In this document: piece by piece, positions 53,689 through 64,000 of the stretch
Layout of the letters: each line of letters opens with the position of its first letter
Position numbering within the stretch: position 1 is the first letter of the stretch
Origin: Posidonia oceanica
Lineage: Eukaryota; Streptophyta; Magnoliopsida; Alismatales; Posidoniaceae
Assembly (NCBI GenBank): GCA_037176725.1
Contig: JAZBRS010000014.1
Span: 75,808,501-75,872,500, forward strand
Length of the DNA: 64,000 nucleotides
Reading direction: 5' to 3'
Program-made: the position numbers and the translations under genes
The notes under the pieces: model-generated
Seen by the model: the letters and a program-made list of their open reading frames with translations, nothing else
Told to the model about the DNA's origin: nothing
Database searches by the model: none

Positions 53689-56600
53689 CCTCCAGTCATC
53701 TCCTCTTTTTTTCGCCCTTTGATCATCCAGAGAGAGAGAAGGAGAGATCAGGGCTCATCAGTTAGTTATCAGCAAACCTGAGAGAGAAACCAGAGAGCAT
53801 CAGTAGCATTCTCCCCACCTGAGCGACCTCCTTTCCCCTTCCCCTTCACCCTCCAATTCCAGAAAGGAGAGAGTAGGAAGAGAGAGCCTGAGGGAGTTCT
53901 TCGCATCCTGGAGAGAGAGCTGAAGTCCAGAGAGAATCCCCAAGCAAACAACTCTTTCTTCTCCCTCTGAATTCAGCAGCCTTCCCCCTTCTTTTTCCTC
54001 AGATACCAAGCCCATTCCGACCCTCATTTCTCTCCCATTTCATCCTCCAAATTCACCCAGCACGTCAGTACCTTTCCCCTCTCCACTTCACGGCCATTCC
54101 ACTACTAAAACACCTCCAGACCACCTGAAACTCCACCCATAAGCCAATTCAAGACCCATCTGCAATTGCCTTCACCACCGTCCACCACATCCTCCCAAAC
54201 TCCACCCAGATAATCCCCTGACCTCCACCTTCCCAAAGCACCTGACCTTCAGCCCTCTCCCTCACCACAGACCAAGATTTTCACTACAAACACCTATCAC
54301 TCCCGCTGATCAGAAACCAGACCACCCTCCAGTCTCTCTCCACACTCTCCAGAAACCCAATTTGACCCTCCGGAATCACTCCCCGAACCTCCAGCAGTCA
54401 TCCAGAACCACCCGTCCAGTCTGACGAGCAGCAAACAACCCCTCCGACCTCCGGTTACCACCTGTGAACCCAAAGTTGTCGAATCGCCGCGAGACCTCTG
54501 AAGCTTCTGTCCAACCGACTGGGAAGCGCTGGAAGAACATTCTGAAGCAGCTCCAGTCCTCGCGAGCAGCCGGCGACGCCCGCAGCGACCGGACGACCTC
54601 CACCGACGACTGCTGAAGCCATCGACGTCGGGAGGACATCTCAGACGCAGAATCAGGTGAACTCAACTTCCCTTAGTCTTCTTTTCTTCCCGTGCTGCTT
54701 CTCCGCCCTTTAGAATAGCATTTCCAGCCTTCCTGCTCCGAATCCGGCTCCGATCAGATCGTCTTCTCCGGCGAGCTCTTCCGGTCGTCACGTCGCTCTG
54801 GCCAGTAGAACGCGACTCCGGAGGTTGTTGCAGGACCGCACGAACCTCAGGAAGCTTCTCCGGCCCTCAGAACACAGCGTCGCTGTGTCGATCGGCCGGA
54901 CGAACCTTCTGAAGCTCTGTGGAACTCCGGCGACCGTTCCAGTCCGTTCCAGGTCGCGCCGTCCTCCGCCGATCACAGCCTGATCTCCGTCAGCGTCAGG
55001 AGCAGCTCCCTCGCCCACCCGCGCGTCTCCAGCAGCCCTGTGCCGGCGGTCGCGGGCGCTGGCAGCCTGCTGCTATAGTGTCCACGGCCGTCGGCCGTTT
55101 ACTGTTTATTTATTTTTCCGTTTGTATAGTTTGTTAGTAAATATTGCATGTTTGGTCTAAGTTTTCTTATTTTTGCGTTCAGGTCCATATATCATTTAAT
55201 CTGCTGTCTTTTTTATTTAAAACCATGCTAAATTGCATTAAGTGTTTGTGTTTCTCTGTATTTGCCCTTTGGTCCTTTTACTGTGCATTCTAGTTGTAAT
55301 TTTTTATGTTTTAGCCCCTCTGTTTTTAATTTTTGCATCCTGGTCCTGCAGTAGTTTATTTAATTTAAATGCATGAACTTTGCCTTATTATATTGCATTC
55401 CAGACCCCTGTCTTTTCTTATTTTTGCACTTTCATCCTCTGCACTGTAGAACTTAGGTTTAAATTTTAATTTCTGCTTGTTGCATTGCATATTTGCCCCC
55501 CTGTTTTCTTTTTTTTGCATGTAGGTCCATTTTAAATGTGCAGTAACTGTTTTCCATGCATTTTGGCTTATTGCATTGCATTTTTAACCCTGTTTTTCCC
55601 AAAAATTGCACATCAGTCCTGTCTACTGATTTCAGAGCATGTTTACCATATAAAATTGCATATATGACCCTTACATGATTTCAAAATCACACATAGGTCC
55701 TTGCATCCTTTAAAAATCATGTAAAAAGACTGTTTTGCCCCTAAAGTTGCATCTTAGCTCCTATGCTTACAAAATTGCATGTAGACCCTCCACTTGCATT
55801 CCCAGACTCCCCAGAACCCTGTTTTCTGGAAAATTTGCACTTTAGACCCTAGTTTTTTCCAAAATTACCCTCTGATTTCCATTTGCTTTCAAAACTTCTT
55901 CCAATGCATGCCCTCTTTTCAAAATAGCTTTCTGAACCCAATCTTTTGCAAAATAACCCTCTGCCCTCTCCTGTTTTCAAAACTCTCTCCTGTGGGCCCC
56001 ATCCTTTTTTGAAAATTTGCATTTAGCCCCCTTCTCTTTTCAAAAATGGCATTTGAACCTCTGTTTTTCTAAAAATTCCCCTCTTGTCTTTTCTTGCATC
56101 TTGCATGCATCCTGCATTCATTTAGCTTTACATTTTAGCATCCCTTTGCACACACTAAGCACCTTTAGCTCCCCTTCACTTGGGAGGACCTTTTGCACGC
56201 CCCTAGGACCTCCTGAACACTTAGATCTGTTCTTCTCCCCTGTTCTGGCCCTCCTGCCTTGAAGCTGCGACATCTTCCAATCTGGCCGTTGGATCTTCTC
56301 AAGCAAGCTACCCAGACGACCGCAGCGAAGCGCTCTTCAGCATGGACCAAGCAGATCTCAGATCAGGCTCCCGGATTTCCAGGTATGTCCTCCTGAACCC
56401 CTGCATTGCATTCATTTGCATGCCATTTGCATAGTTTTCCTCGTTTTCAATTTCTGTCTCTTTGAGCACGTAGAATAGGACCTCTTCTTCTTGTCTATCA
56501 ACTCAGATCCCTGTTTCGCGTACTCTTGGGCGTTTTGTGTTGAGTTTTCCCTGGATTTACCACTTAATGTGACTTTCTTCCCCCTTTTCCACGATCCGAT

Positions 56601-56848
56601 CGCATCGCGAGCTTTGGGCAGCATGCGAGACACACCGTGGAACGGTTTAGCGGGAAATGGTCGCAAAAGAGGTGGCAATCCCCCCGTTTGCTCACTCTCC
56701 CCTTTGTAGGTCTTCACACCTACTCTGTGTGGCCCCGAACAGCGCCTGTTCTCACACATGCGTTGTTCTACTTCTCCTTTTACTGCTCCTAATCCTTTCC
56801 TTGCATTTGCATTTGCACGGCTTTTTCCGAGGTTTTATCACGCAGCTT

Positions 56849-57052
56849 TTGGCACCGTTTTGCGTGCCCGCTCTCGTTTTGGCACCGTTTTGCGTGCCTG
56901 CTTTGTCTTTCACGTCGTTTTGCGCGCTTGCCCTGTTTCTGGCACAGTTTTGCATGCCCGTCATCGTCTTTTGCACTGATTTATGTGCCGCCTTATCTTT
57001 TTGCACCGTTTTGCGCGCTTTCTTGTTTTTCGCCTCGTTTTGCGTGTTTTAC
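56849..57052 (+). repeat. 30 bp tandem array in the LTR of element B
   Basis: Seven units with core TTGGCACCGTTTTGCGTGCC, more diverged than in A or C. Same position relative to the LTR end. Confidence 0.8.
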
Positions 57053-57701
57053 GCCGTTTCCTCTTGCATGTCGATCGCATTGCATGGTTTTGCCGTTGTT
57101 TTGCTTTTTTCGCTTGCATTTGCATATAGGGCTGTGATGCTTACTGCCTGGAGTTCTCACGAGCCAGGTTGCGCCCGGTTCGGAACACAGACAGCGTAGC
57201 TGAGCACTTAGACAGCACGTTTACTTCCTTGCCCTGCATCTCTCCACTTAGAGCACACCTTGAGCATTCATTTAGGCATTCATAGGCACATAGGCATTCA
57301 ATCCTGCATTTCCCTGCGTATGCGAGCGTAAGCCTAGAAAGACCGATTCTTGGGCGTGTCGGGGGTGCCTAACACCTTCCCCGCACGTAACAGGAGTCCT
57401 TACCCAGTCTTTTGGCCCACAATGACCATACTGCCCTTATCCTAGGCTAGAGTCAACTCATTTGCATGTATTTGCATTTGTTTCCTTTGCATTGCTTTGC
57501 TTTGCATTCCTTGCTTGGTTTTGCGTGTTAATTCACGCATTTCCCCTGGTTTTCCTTGTCTCCCGTTAATAGACATGGTGGCGACTCTGATTTGTCTTAT
57601 CTTTCTCTTTTCTCCTCGATTTTAAGTGTTTTCGAGTCGAGCCTCTTCCTCGGATCCAATCGCCGCTAATAGCGAGCCTGATTCCGATCGGGATCGCTAC
57701 A

Positions 57702-57720
57702 GTGGTGACTCTGCTGGGGA
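57702..57720 (+). promoter_or_regulatory. primer-binding site of element B
   Basis: GTGGTGACTCTGCTGGGGA. It has T where A and C have C (TGGCGAC), a C-to-T change at a CG site. It directly follows the LTR end CTACA. Confidence 0.8.
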
Positions 57721-58959
57721 TAGCTAGACTCCGACTTTCGTTCCTGGCTTTTCGCTCGCCTGTTTTCGCAGTTTTTGCCTACCTTGTGTGCCTTCTTTGC
57801 CTGCTTTGCTCCTTTTTCTGTGCAAACTCCTAGAAAGTCGCTTTGTGGCTACTTTGCTTAGGTTTTGCACCTCTTTCGCCTCGATTTGCGCTCCCTTTCA
57901 CTTGGCTTTGCTTCTCTGCTTGTTTATTTACTTGTTGTCTTGCTTATGCTCTTACTTCCTTTACAGCTTACTTGTCTTTATTTTCCTTGCCTTACTTGCT
58001 TATTACTGCTTTAGTTATCGCACATTGCATGTCTACATACTTGTTTGGCAACAATACATGCTTTTTGAATGTTGAATGCTTCTTTTACACCTTTGCTATG
58101 TCACTACGCACGCACATGTCTTGCATACATGCCTTTTGACTTGATGAATGTTTTTTCTTCACCATTATGCTCACAAACACTCGCACATGCCATGCACTTG
58201 CCTTTTGTTGTGATTGTATGATTGTCTGCCTGCCATGCTTGACTGATTTTCTTCCCTTTCGCGCATGCCATGCCTAGGATAGTAGAGACTTGTCTGCTCT
58301 CCCCAGGGTTAACTAAAAACCGCAAGTAAAAAGAACTTCTAGGAGCAACTAGAGACTCTGAACAATCCTTCACTCCCTCTGGTTAATAAAATGTGCAAGA
58401 TAAAAGACTTTAAGCATTTGCATAAGCATCATATAGGGCATGCATTCTTCTCATTTGAGTCCACCTATTAGTTTGCGAAGGACGGTCCCGGATTCTTGTT
58501 CCACCGCTTTGGGTGTGGCACGAGTCAGTCGGTCTGTCCCCCCCTTGTCCGGGGGTCGTGTCGGTGTTAGTAGAGGGTACCACCCACACTTTGGCGGGGT
58601 AAAGGCCACCAACGCACCACCCTGTCATTTCCTGAGCTTTGGGCCAGGAGTTAGACAGGGAACCTACTTTTCTGACCTGAGTCGGTGACCCGTACACCCA
58701 GGGATACCCGAAGTAGATTACCTTACTAGGACACACTAGTTAGGTGAGGGGGGCATACTAGAAAGCATGCATATCATTCATGCCATTTAACTAACTCATT
58801 TGCATTCATCTTTTTAGTTTCTAACCCCTAATTTCCTTCTGTTGTGTCAGCGTGATCGGTAAAGCGAGTTTCCCTCTGCCAGAGCTCGAGTACGACCCCC
58901 GTTGACACCCCTTTTGCAACTTCATTCGTGACCATTCCCCCTCTGAGCTATCCACATTT
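57721..58959 (+). other. 5' leader of element B
   Basis: No gene. Pyrimidine-rich at first (57770-58010), then the conserved block at 58440-58740 (GACGGTCCCGG, TCGGTCTGTCC, GGTCGTGTCGGTG, TGACCTGAGTCGGTGACCC, ACTAGGACACACTAG). Confidence 0.6.
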
Positions 58960-59034
58960 GTGACGATAGCTCCTCTTAGGACTCACCGCTTGAACACTCG
59001 TCGCAGTCCTATTCTCACGCGATCTAGGTCAGCA

Positions 59035-60879
59035 ATGGCCCAGTACGTTAGTGAGCCTCTTTTCACTCCTGTCACGGAGGGTGTTTCCATTCCGGCCCCT
59101 CCGGTTGCTCCTTCTGTCCCCCTTGTTCCCCCTCCGATGCCAGGGTTTCCTCCCCTGACGTCTCTAGGTTCTCAGTACGTCCCGGGACAGTGGCAAGCAT
59201 CTCTTCCTCCGGATCCGGTCGCCGAATCTATCTTGACGACCGTTACTCGCGTTTCGGAGACGCCACTGCCCCCTCCATCCCAGGGATACGTCGCTTTCGA
59301 CATCCCTTCCACCGTCGCTGCGACCTTTGCTGTAGAATCCTTTCCTCCCGGACAGTCTGTGTCCGTGCCACTTGTTTCTCAGCCTTCGCCAGCACTGCAC
59401 TTCAACGTCCCCACTGGCGAGACGCCCGAGGCGCAGTACCAGCACCTGATGGAGCATGCCCAGAGACTGCAGGGCATGGCTCTATCAGTTTGTCCTTCTT
59501 TTATTCCTGTCGTTCCTGAGGTTCCTCTGAGGCCAGTTCCTGCATTCCATGCATTGACCTCCACACCTCCGCCTCGTCCGTCGTCTCAACTGCTCACGGT
59601 TCCGACGATAGGGGCCCGTTTACCGCCTCCTGCTGCACAACACTTAGCACAGCATGCTCCACTTCCCTCTGGTGGTCAGTCTTTTGGACCGGCTGGAGCC
59701 CAGTACCTCACTGGCTCGTTGTCTGGCACCCCGCCTGTACAGCAACTGGTGCTCCGTCATCCTACCCCTATCACAGCACAGCATGGCATCTACTCTTCTC
59801 CTCTGCACCAGGTCCAGCATCCTGCATACACTCCTGCATACACAGTCCCCCAGCACGGATACGCCGGCCATCCGGTTGCTCCACCAGGCGACACTATGGT
59901 AGATCCGGAGGAGCACTTAGGTGCGACTCATTCGGCGTATGCGCTCGCTACCCCTGCTGATCCCTCTCCTACAGCAGCAATCCCAGACCCCATCAATAAC
60001 CGGATGGACGTCTTGGAGAAGGCACTACGACTAGTGCAGGGTACTGAGTACCAGACCTACCAATTCCGAGACCTCTGCTGCTTTCCAGAGGCGGTACTCC
60101 CTCCGAAGTTCAAGATCCCGGACTTCGAGAAGTATAATGGTAGGGGCTGCCCCGTAGCACACTTGAAGGCGTATTGCAGTGATCTCGCTCAGCTTCAGGC
60201 TGACGAGAGGTTGCTGATCCGTTTGTTCCAGAAGAGTTTGACCGGGCCGGCACTCAAGTGGTTCACATCGCTTGATATGTCAGCCATCAAGACTTGGAAC
60301 GACCTCAGTCAGGCGTTCCTGGAACAATACTCCTTCAACCTCGATCTGGTCCCAAAGAGGGCGGACTTGATCGCAATCAAGCAGAATTCTGGCGAGCCGT
60401 TCGGGGAGTACGTCGGCCGCTGGCGTGCCCTTGCCTCTCAGGTTCGAGATAGACCCTCTGACGAGGAGTCTATCGAGATCGTTATCAAAGGGGCGCAGCC
60501 GTCTCTCGGAGCTCTGCTTAGCATCCAACCAGTCACTACTTTTGCGGCACTCATCAGAGCTGGAGCGCGCATGGAGAGTTCTTTGCGGAGTGGCAACTTC
60601 CCGGCTCTCTCTGCGTTCGCTAAGCAGGCAGTGATCAGCAGTAACAGTGCCAACAGCAGCGCCTCCAACAACAACAGCGGCAGCAGCAACAACCGCCCGA
60701 AGAGGAAGGATTCGCCGAAACCCGCTGTTGCATTCGTCGACTCCCCTGCTGTGCCTGTTCGCTTGCCATCCCGGCCTGCCCCAGCTCAGATGGTGTACGC
60801 TCCTGCACCTAGGAATCCACACACACCACACATCACTACCACCGCTAGACCGGTCTATCCTACCGCACCGGTTCAGTAA
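59035..60879 (+). pseudogene. element B gag, ending at a premature stop
   Basis: The longest intact frame of the window, about 614 codons from ATG 59035 (MAQ). The frame is open from GTG 58960, but the ATG aligns with A and C. The N-terminal 300 residues are Pro/Ser/His-rich (LPPPSQGYVAFDI, HPTPITAQHG). The capsid-like gag domain covers about residues 370-530 (EKYNGRGCP, LIRLFQKSLTGPALKWF, FGEYVGRWRALASQV). Asn/Ser-rich sequence and KRKDSPKPAVAF follow. The stop TAA 60877-60879 is in frame with the zinc-knuckle region downstream and replaces a Gln seen in relatives, so it is a mutation inside a longer polyprotein. It is the best preserved gag here. Confidence 0.9.
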
Positions 60880-61797
60880 GGCTCATACCAGAGGCAAAGA
60901 AGGCCACCCATTGAGAAGTGAAGATTCGCCCCACTGGTGGAACCGCTCACGGTCATCTTGCCAAAGGTTGCATCGCTCCTGAAGTTCCCGGAGGTTCGTC
61001 CGCCACCAAGTCCTCTGCCGCATTGGTTTAGGCCGGACCTCCTCTGCAATTTCCATCGAAGCGCCGGGCATTCGACGGACAATTGCTTCTCCCTGCGGAA
61101 CGCTATTCAGGACTTGATCGAATCGAGAACGATTGTGATCGACACGCACGAGGCATCCACTCAAGCACACACTCATGCATCTGCACACTCAGCTGTTCCC
61201 CCTCATTCTGGCATCACCCGCCAACCCTTACCGGAGCACTCTTATCCGGGAGGGGCGGGAACCTCAGGCATCCATTCTGTCTTTTCTTCTGGGCCTGCTA
61301 CCTCTGAGGTAGACCCTTCTGATCTCATCTCTGACATCTCTGAGCCTTTCCCTGTCAGTCTCTATCTCGCGGCAGTTGCCGGCTCCGAGTCGGGAATTCA
61401 CATGATCCGACCGCGTGCCAGGCCGGAGCGCCCTCTCGCGCCTCCCACTGTGCTTCCCCAGGCTCAATCCCCTGTGCACCTTCTAGCTAGGGCCTAGCCT
61501 AGTTCCCCCATCCACCTCTTAGGGTGACCTCAGCTACACCTTCTAGGCAGACCTCAACCTGCCCCAGCCTTCCCACCCCAACAACCATACCCTCTAGAGA
61601 GATCTCAGTACCCCGTAGATCCCCCTGTAACCTCTCCTGTGCTCACAGCACGTGCTCCAGTCGTCATTGATTTGACCCTGGACACCCATCGCGTCCCTTA
61701 CAGCTACGCCACAGAGATGTGCGCGGAAGTAACGCGATAGGGGAGGGTTTACAGGCCCCCAACATCGGCAATTAGGCCAACTCCCCCTAGACCTGTT
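60880..61797 (+). pseudogene. element B gag C-terminal region with zinc knuckle, and linker
   Basis: Same frame as gag. A TGA at 60919-60921 precedes MEPLTVILPKVASLLKFPEV. The knuckle CNFHRSAGHSTDNC is at 61043-61084 and is followed by SLRNAIQDLIESRTIVID. The linker (SGTSGIHSVF, IRPRARPERPLAP) carries TAG 61495-61497, TGA 61525-61527 and TAG 61738-61740. Most stops match a Gln or Arg place of elements C and D. Confidence 0.85.
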
Positions 61798-63204
61798 ATG
61801 CCCCCACCCTCTAGCCAACTCATAGCAGATCCAACTCCAAATCAACCCGCAGCAAGCCAAATCCCTGCCCAACCTGTAGTAACCCAGCTTCCTGCTACTA
61901 CCCCCTTAGAGCCTGCCAGAGCTACCCCTCCCCTTGCCAAAAAGAGCCAACCTAAGGCAGACTTGACCTCCCAACTTAAGAAGGTCAAAGCCGATATTTC
62001 TATCTGGGACTTGATCCACACCTCTGCCGAACACCGCGAGGCTTTTCTTCGTGTGTTCCAGGCTGCCCATGTGTCCCAGTCCATTGAGCCTTCAGCCTTG
62101 GAGAGCATGGTTGGGTTGATTGCGGAGCCCCAGGTCATCTCTTTTACGAGTGATGAGCTGCCTCCGGCGGGGATTAATCACAACCAACCCCTATTCGTCA
62201 CGGTGCAGTTCAAAAACTTTCGCATTCCCCTAACACTGGTTGATAATGGGTCAGGCCTTAACGTCTGCCCCTTGCGTACTGCAACCAAGCTCGGATTCAA
62301 AGCCGAGGACATCACGCCAGCCGTGAAGGGAATGACAGCCTTTGACAACACACACCATGACGCTCTAGGGATCCTGATTATTCCTCTTGCTATTGGCCCG
62401 GTTGTCTTCGACGTAGAATTCTATGTCGTCGACTTGCAGCCGAACTTCAATCTTCTGCTTGGGCGCCCTTGGCTCCACAAGCATCAGGTCCTTCCTTCGA
62501 CCCTCCATCGAATGATAAAGTACCGTCGCGGCGACGATGTCATTGTCGTCATGGCGGAGAACTTTGAGAAGGAGCGGATCGAAGCAGTCTCTCCCGTGTC
62601 TTCACAATCTATCCCGTTTGACCCCGAGACTTCTGAAGCCCTATATCGCGTTAATCGGTGTGAGCCGGTTAACTTCATTCCTGATCTTGAACGTGTCAAC
62701 TCCTTGACCGTTCACAGCAACCCCTTTCGAATAGTCAAGAATGTATGTCACAGGTGGGGTTACATAAAGGGTACGCCGCTCGGGCGTCACGGCCAGGGGA
62801 TCGCAGAGCCGATCGTAGCAGTGGAGCAAAGGAAATCTGAAGGCCTCGGCTACGAGCCCAAGACCAACGAAGATCACTGCTCTCAGCTCAACAATCCAGA
62901 ATCAGCCATTCCCAGAGACCTCACTAACTTTACCAGTGCAGGAACCCTGGGATCGACCGACGATCAAGACACGGTACCGACAGAGGATTGGGTGTGTGTT
63001 GAGGACTACTACTCGGATGAGGAGCAGTCTGGCACAACAGAGGCAGTCCCAACCGGCACAGCAGAAACAGTGATCAGAGCAGAGGCCACACAGTCAGTCT
63101 ATTTAGCTCTTCCTCTGGCAGAAACAGCAGGCAGCTCAGCAGGCCCTGTGGCAGAACTGGCAAGTTCCTACTCTTTTGCAGCCACATCAGCTTCCCGAGT
63201 ATAG
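61798..63204 (+). pseudogene. element B protease region with G-patch-like motif
   Basis: 468 codons in the polyprotein frame. The Pro/Gln-rich start is linker. The aspartic protease has LVDNGSGLNVCPL (Asp at about residue 149, 62242-62244) and FNLLLGRPWLHKH (near residue 220). The G-patch-like part is CHRWGYIKGTPLGRHGQG near residue 320. The acidic C terminus is DWVCVEDYYSDEEQSG. The stop TAG 63202-63204 lies where element C reads on. The protease would cut the gag-pol precursor in the particle. Confidence 0.88.
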
Positions 63205-64000
63205 ACAGCAGCAGTGCAGGAGTTAGAGACACTCCTTCTCGCAGAATCAAGCATGCTACCAGTGGTCACAGCAACATCAGTGCCACTGTCCCTATCTCTG
63301 GAGGGGCAGTCAATCAACTCTGTCAGCAGCGCGGCTCAGCCCGCTTCAGCAGCCACATCTCCAGGAATGCAGCAGGCGCAGTCCGCTTCACATCCTCCTG
63401 ACAACCAGCAGCAGCTCTCATGGCAAGACCCCATGGTGTCAGAGGCTGCACTCTCTCAGTTACGGCCCGATACAAAAGGCCAACTGAGCACTACACTCTC
63501 CGGGCCCTTGAGCCCTCTGAAGAGCACCCCTGCTTACTCTCCAACAGTGACCCTGGCAGCGTATCCATCTATGGCACCGCTGACTTGTCTATTTGGGCCT
63601 TCTACATCAGAGTTGCCACCATCGGACGCGCCCGTGAACCAGATCATGCAGATTCCAAGGGCAGCAATCCGTCTTGCAGCCGGGCCAGTGCCGCAGGCCC
63701 CCGGCGCCTACTACGTCGACTCCCCCTCGGACGAGGAAGAAGGAGTGGCGATAGAAGCCTAGGTCGATTCTTGGATGTCCGACTTAGAGCTACTCTATGA
63801 AGAACAAATCAAGTCGATAGCAGAAGACCTGGCAGAGCATCAAGCCGCAGAAAGGAAAGGGAAAGCCGTGGTTACGGACCCCCCTCTGCATGAAGACCAT
63901 GCCTCTATCATGGTCCTGGAAGAAGACTCAGCAGCGCCGGACTCCCCTAGACTAGATGAGCTCATCACTCTCCAATCAGAAGGCGGGTCTAGGTGCTTTG
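63205..64000 (+). pseudogene. element B spacer between protease and RT, cut by window end
   Basis: Ser/Ala/Pro-rich coding sequence in the same frame with one stop at 63760-63762 (TAG; Gln in element D). Landmarks shared with D are PLSLSLEGQS, YYVDSPSDEEEG, KGKAVVTDP and SIMVLEED. The frame is open to the window end at GSRCF, so RT should follow outside. Confidence 0.8.

Larger units (their letters stand above)
51786..57701 (+). repeat. 5' LTR of element B
   Basis: 5916 bp from TGTTGACACCCCATCTTGGC to GGGATCGCTACA, directly followed by the PBS. In order it has: a pyrimidine tract (52165-52470), an A/C-rich 800 bp region, a second pyrimidine tract (53265-53460), a putative TATA box (53681-53688), GCAT-type short repeats (55140-56130), a 30 bp array (56849-57052), conserved GGAGTTCTCACGAGCCAG and TCGGGGGTGCCTAACACC blocks, and a U5 GGTGGCGACTC. 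It has the same order as the solo LTR and LTR C in reverse. Confidence 0.92.
51786..64000 (+). mobile_element. element B: Tat/Ogre-like gypsy retrotransposon, 5' part
   Basis: Complete 5' LTR (51786-57701), PBS, leader, gag, zinc knuckle, protease with G-patch-like segment, and spacer up to the window end. It is inserted into D's gag (minus strand), so it is younger than D. The polyprotein stays in one frame from 58960 to the window end, broken only by seven stop codons. The RT and integrase should follow beyond 64000. Confidence 0.9.

Noticed and set aside
60280..60831. Minus-strand ORF opposite B gag
   Set aside because: It is a mirror of the gag coding strand; the + strand has the recognised domain.

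Overview
This window is plant nuclear DNA made almost entirely of nested LTR retrotransposons. I see no host gene, tRNA, rRNA or CRISPR array. A plant origin follows from the element families: a Sirevirus-like Ty1/copia element, several Ty3/gypsy elements of the Tat/Ogre type (very long LTRs, a PBS starting TGGCGACTC, an extra archaeal-type RNase H), and a Tekay/Del-like chromovirus tail. The species cannot be named from sequence alone.

Layout. (1) 1-6287, + strand: 3' half of a Sirevirus-like copia element (broken integrase, RT-RNase H, an extra 3' ORF, four purine tracts, a 1296 bp 3' LTR). It is inserted in the 5' LTR of element A. (2) Element A, + strand, 6288-33096 with interruptions: 3' half of its 5' LTR, a 160 bp tandem array carrying the PBS, leader, gag split by an insertion, then 3' non-coding sequence and a 50 bp tandem array. 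A has gag but no protease, RT or integrase. (3) 12620-18583: a complete 5964 bp solo LTR (minus orientation) inside A's gag, with a perfect 5 bp duplication CCTGC. (4) Element C, minus strand, 21455-33051: 5' LTR, PBS, leader, gag, zinc knuckle and protease; its 3' half is lost. It sits in A's 3' LTR, of which 45 bp survive (33052-33096). (5) 33097-33368: the only stretch not assignable to a repeat. (6) Element D, minus strand, 33369-51785: 3' LTR (3254 bp), purine tract, repeat-rich 3' region, a third ORF, integrase, two RNase H domains, RT, protease and gag. D is interrupted by a 5'-truncated chromovirus (39366-42294, + strand). (7) Element B, + strand, 51786-64000: 5' LTR (5916 bp), PBS, leader, gag, zinc knuckle, protease and spacer, cut by the window end. 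B is inserted in D's gag.

Order of events: A is oldest in the left block and was hit by the solo-LTR element, C and the copia element. D was hit by the chromovirus and by B. All coding regions are broken. In B and D pol the damage is almost only premature stop codons in one continuous frame, many explained by C-to-T change. This is the pattern expected of silenced, methylated DNA.

The most unusual signals are: a near-identical short module shared by the copia element and the chromovirus LTR; a PBS tandemly repeated in exact 160 bp units; a PBS-like motif inside U5 of all five long LTRs; paired-hairpin modules spaced mostly 229-241 bp apart in D's LTR; a third ORF in D; and a gag-only element whose 3' region matches D's region downstream of integrase.
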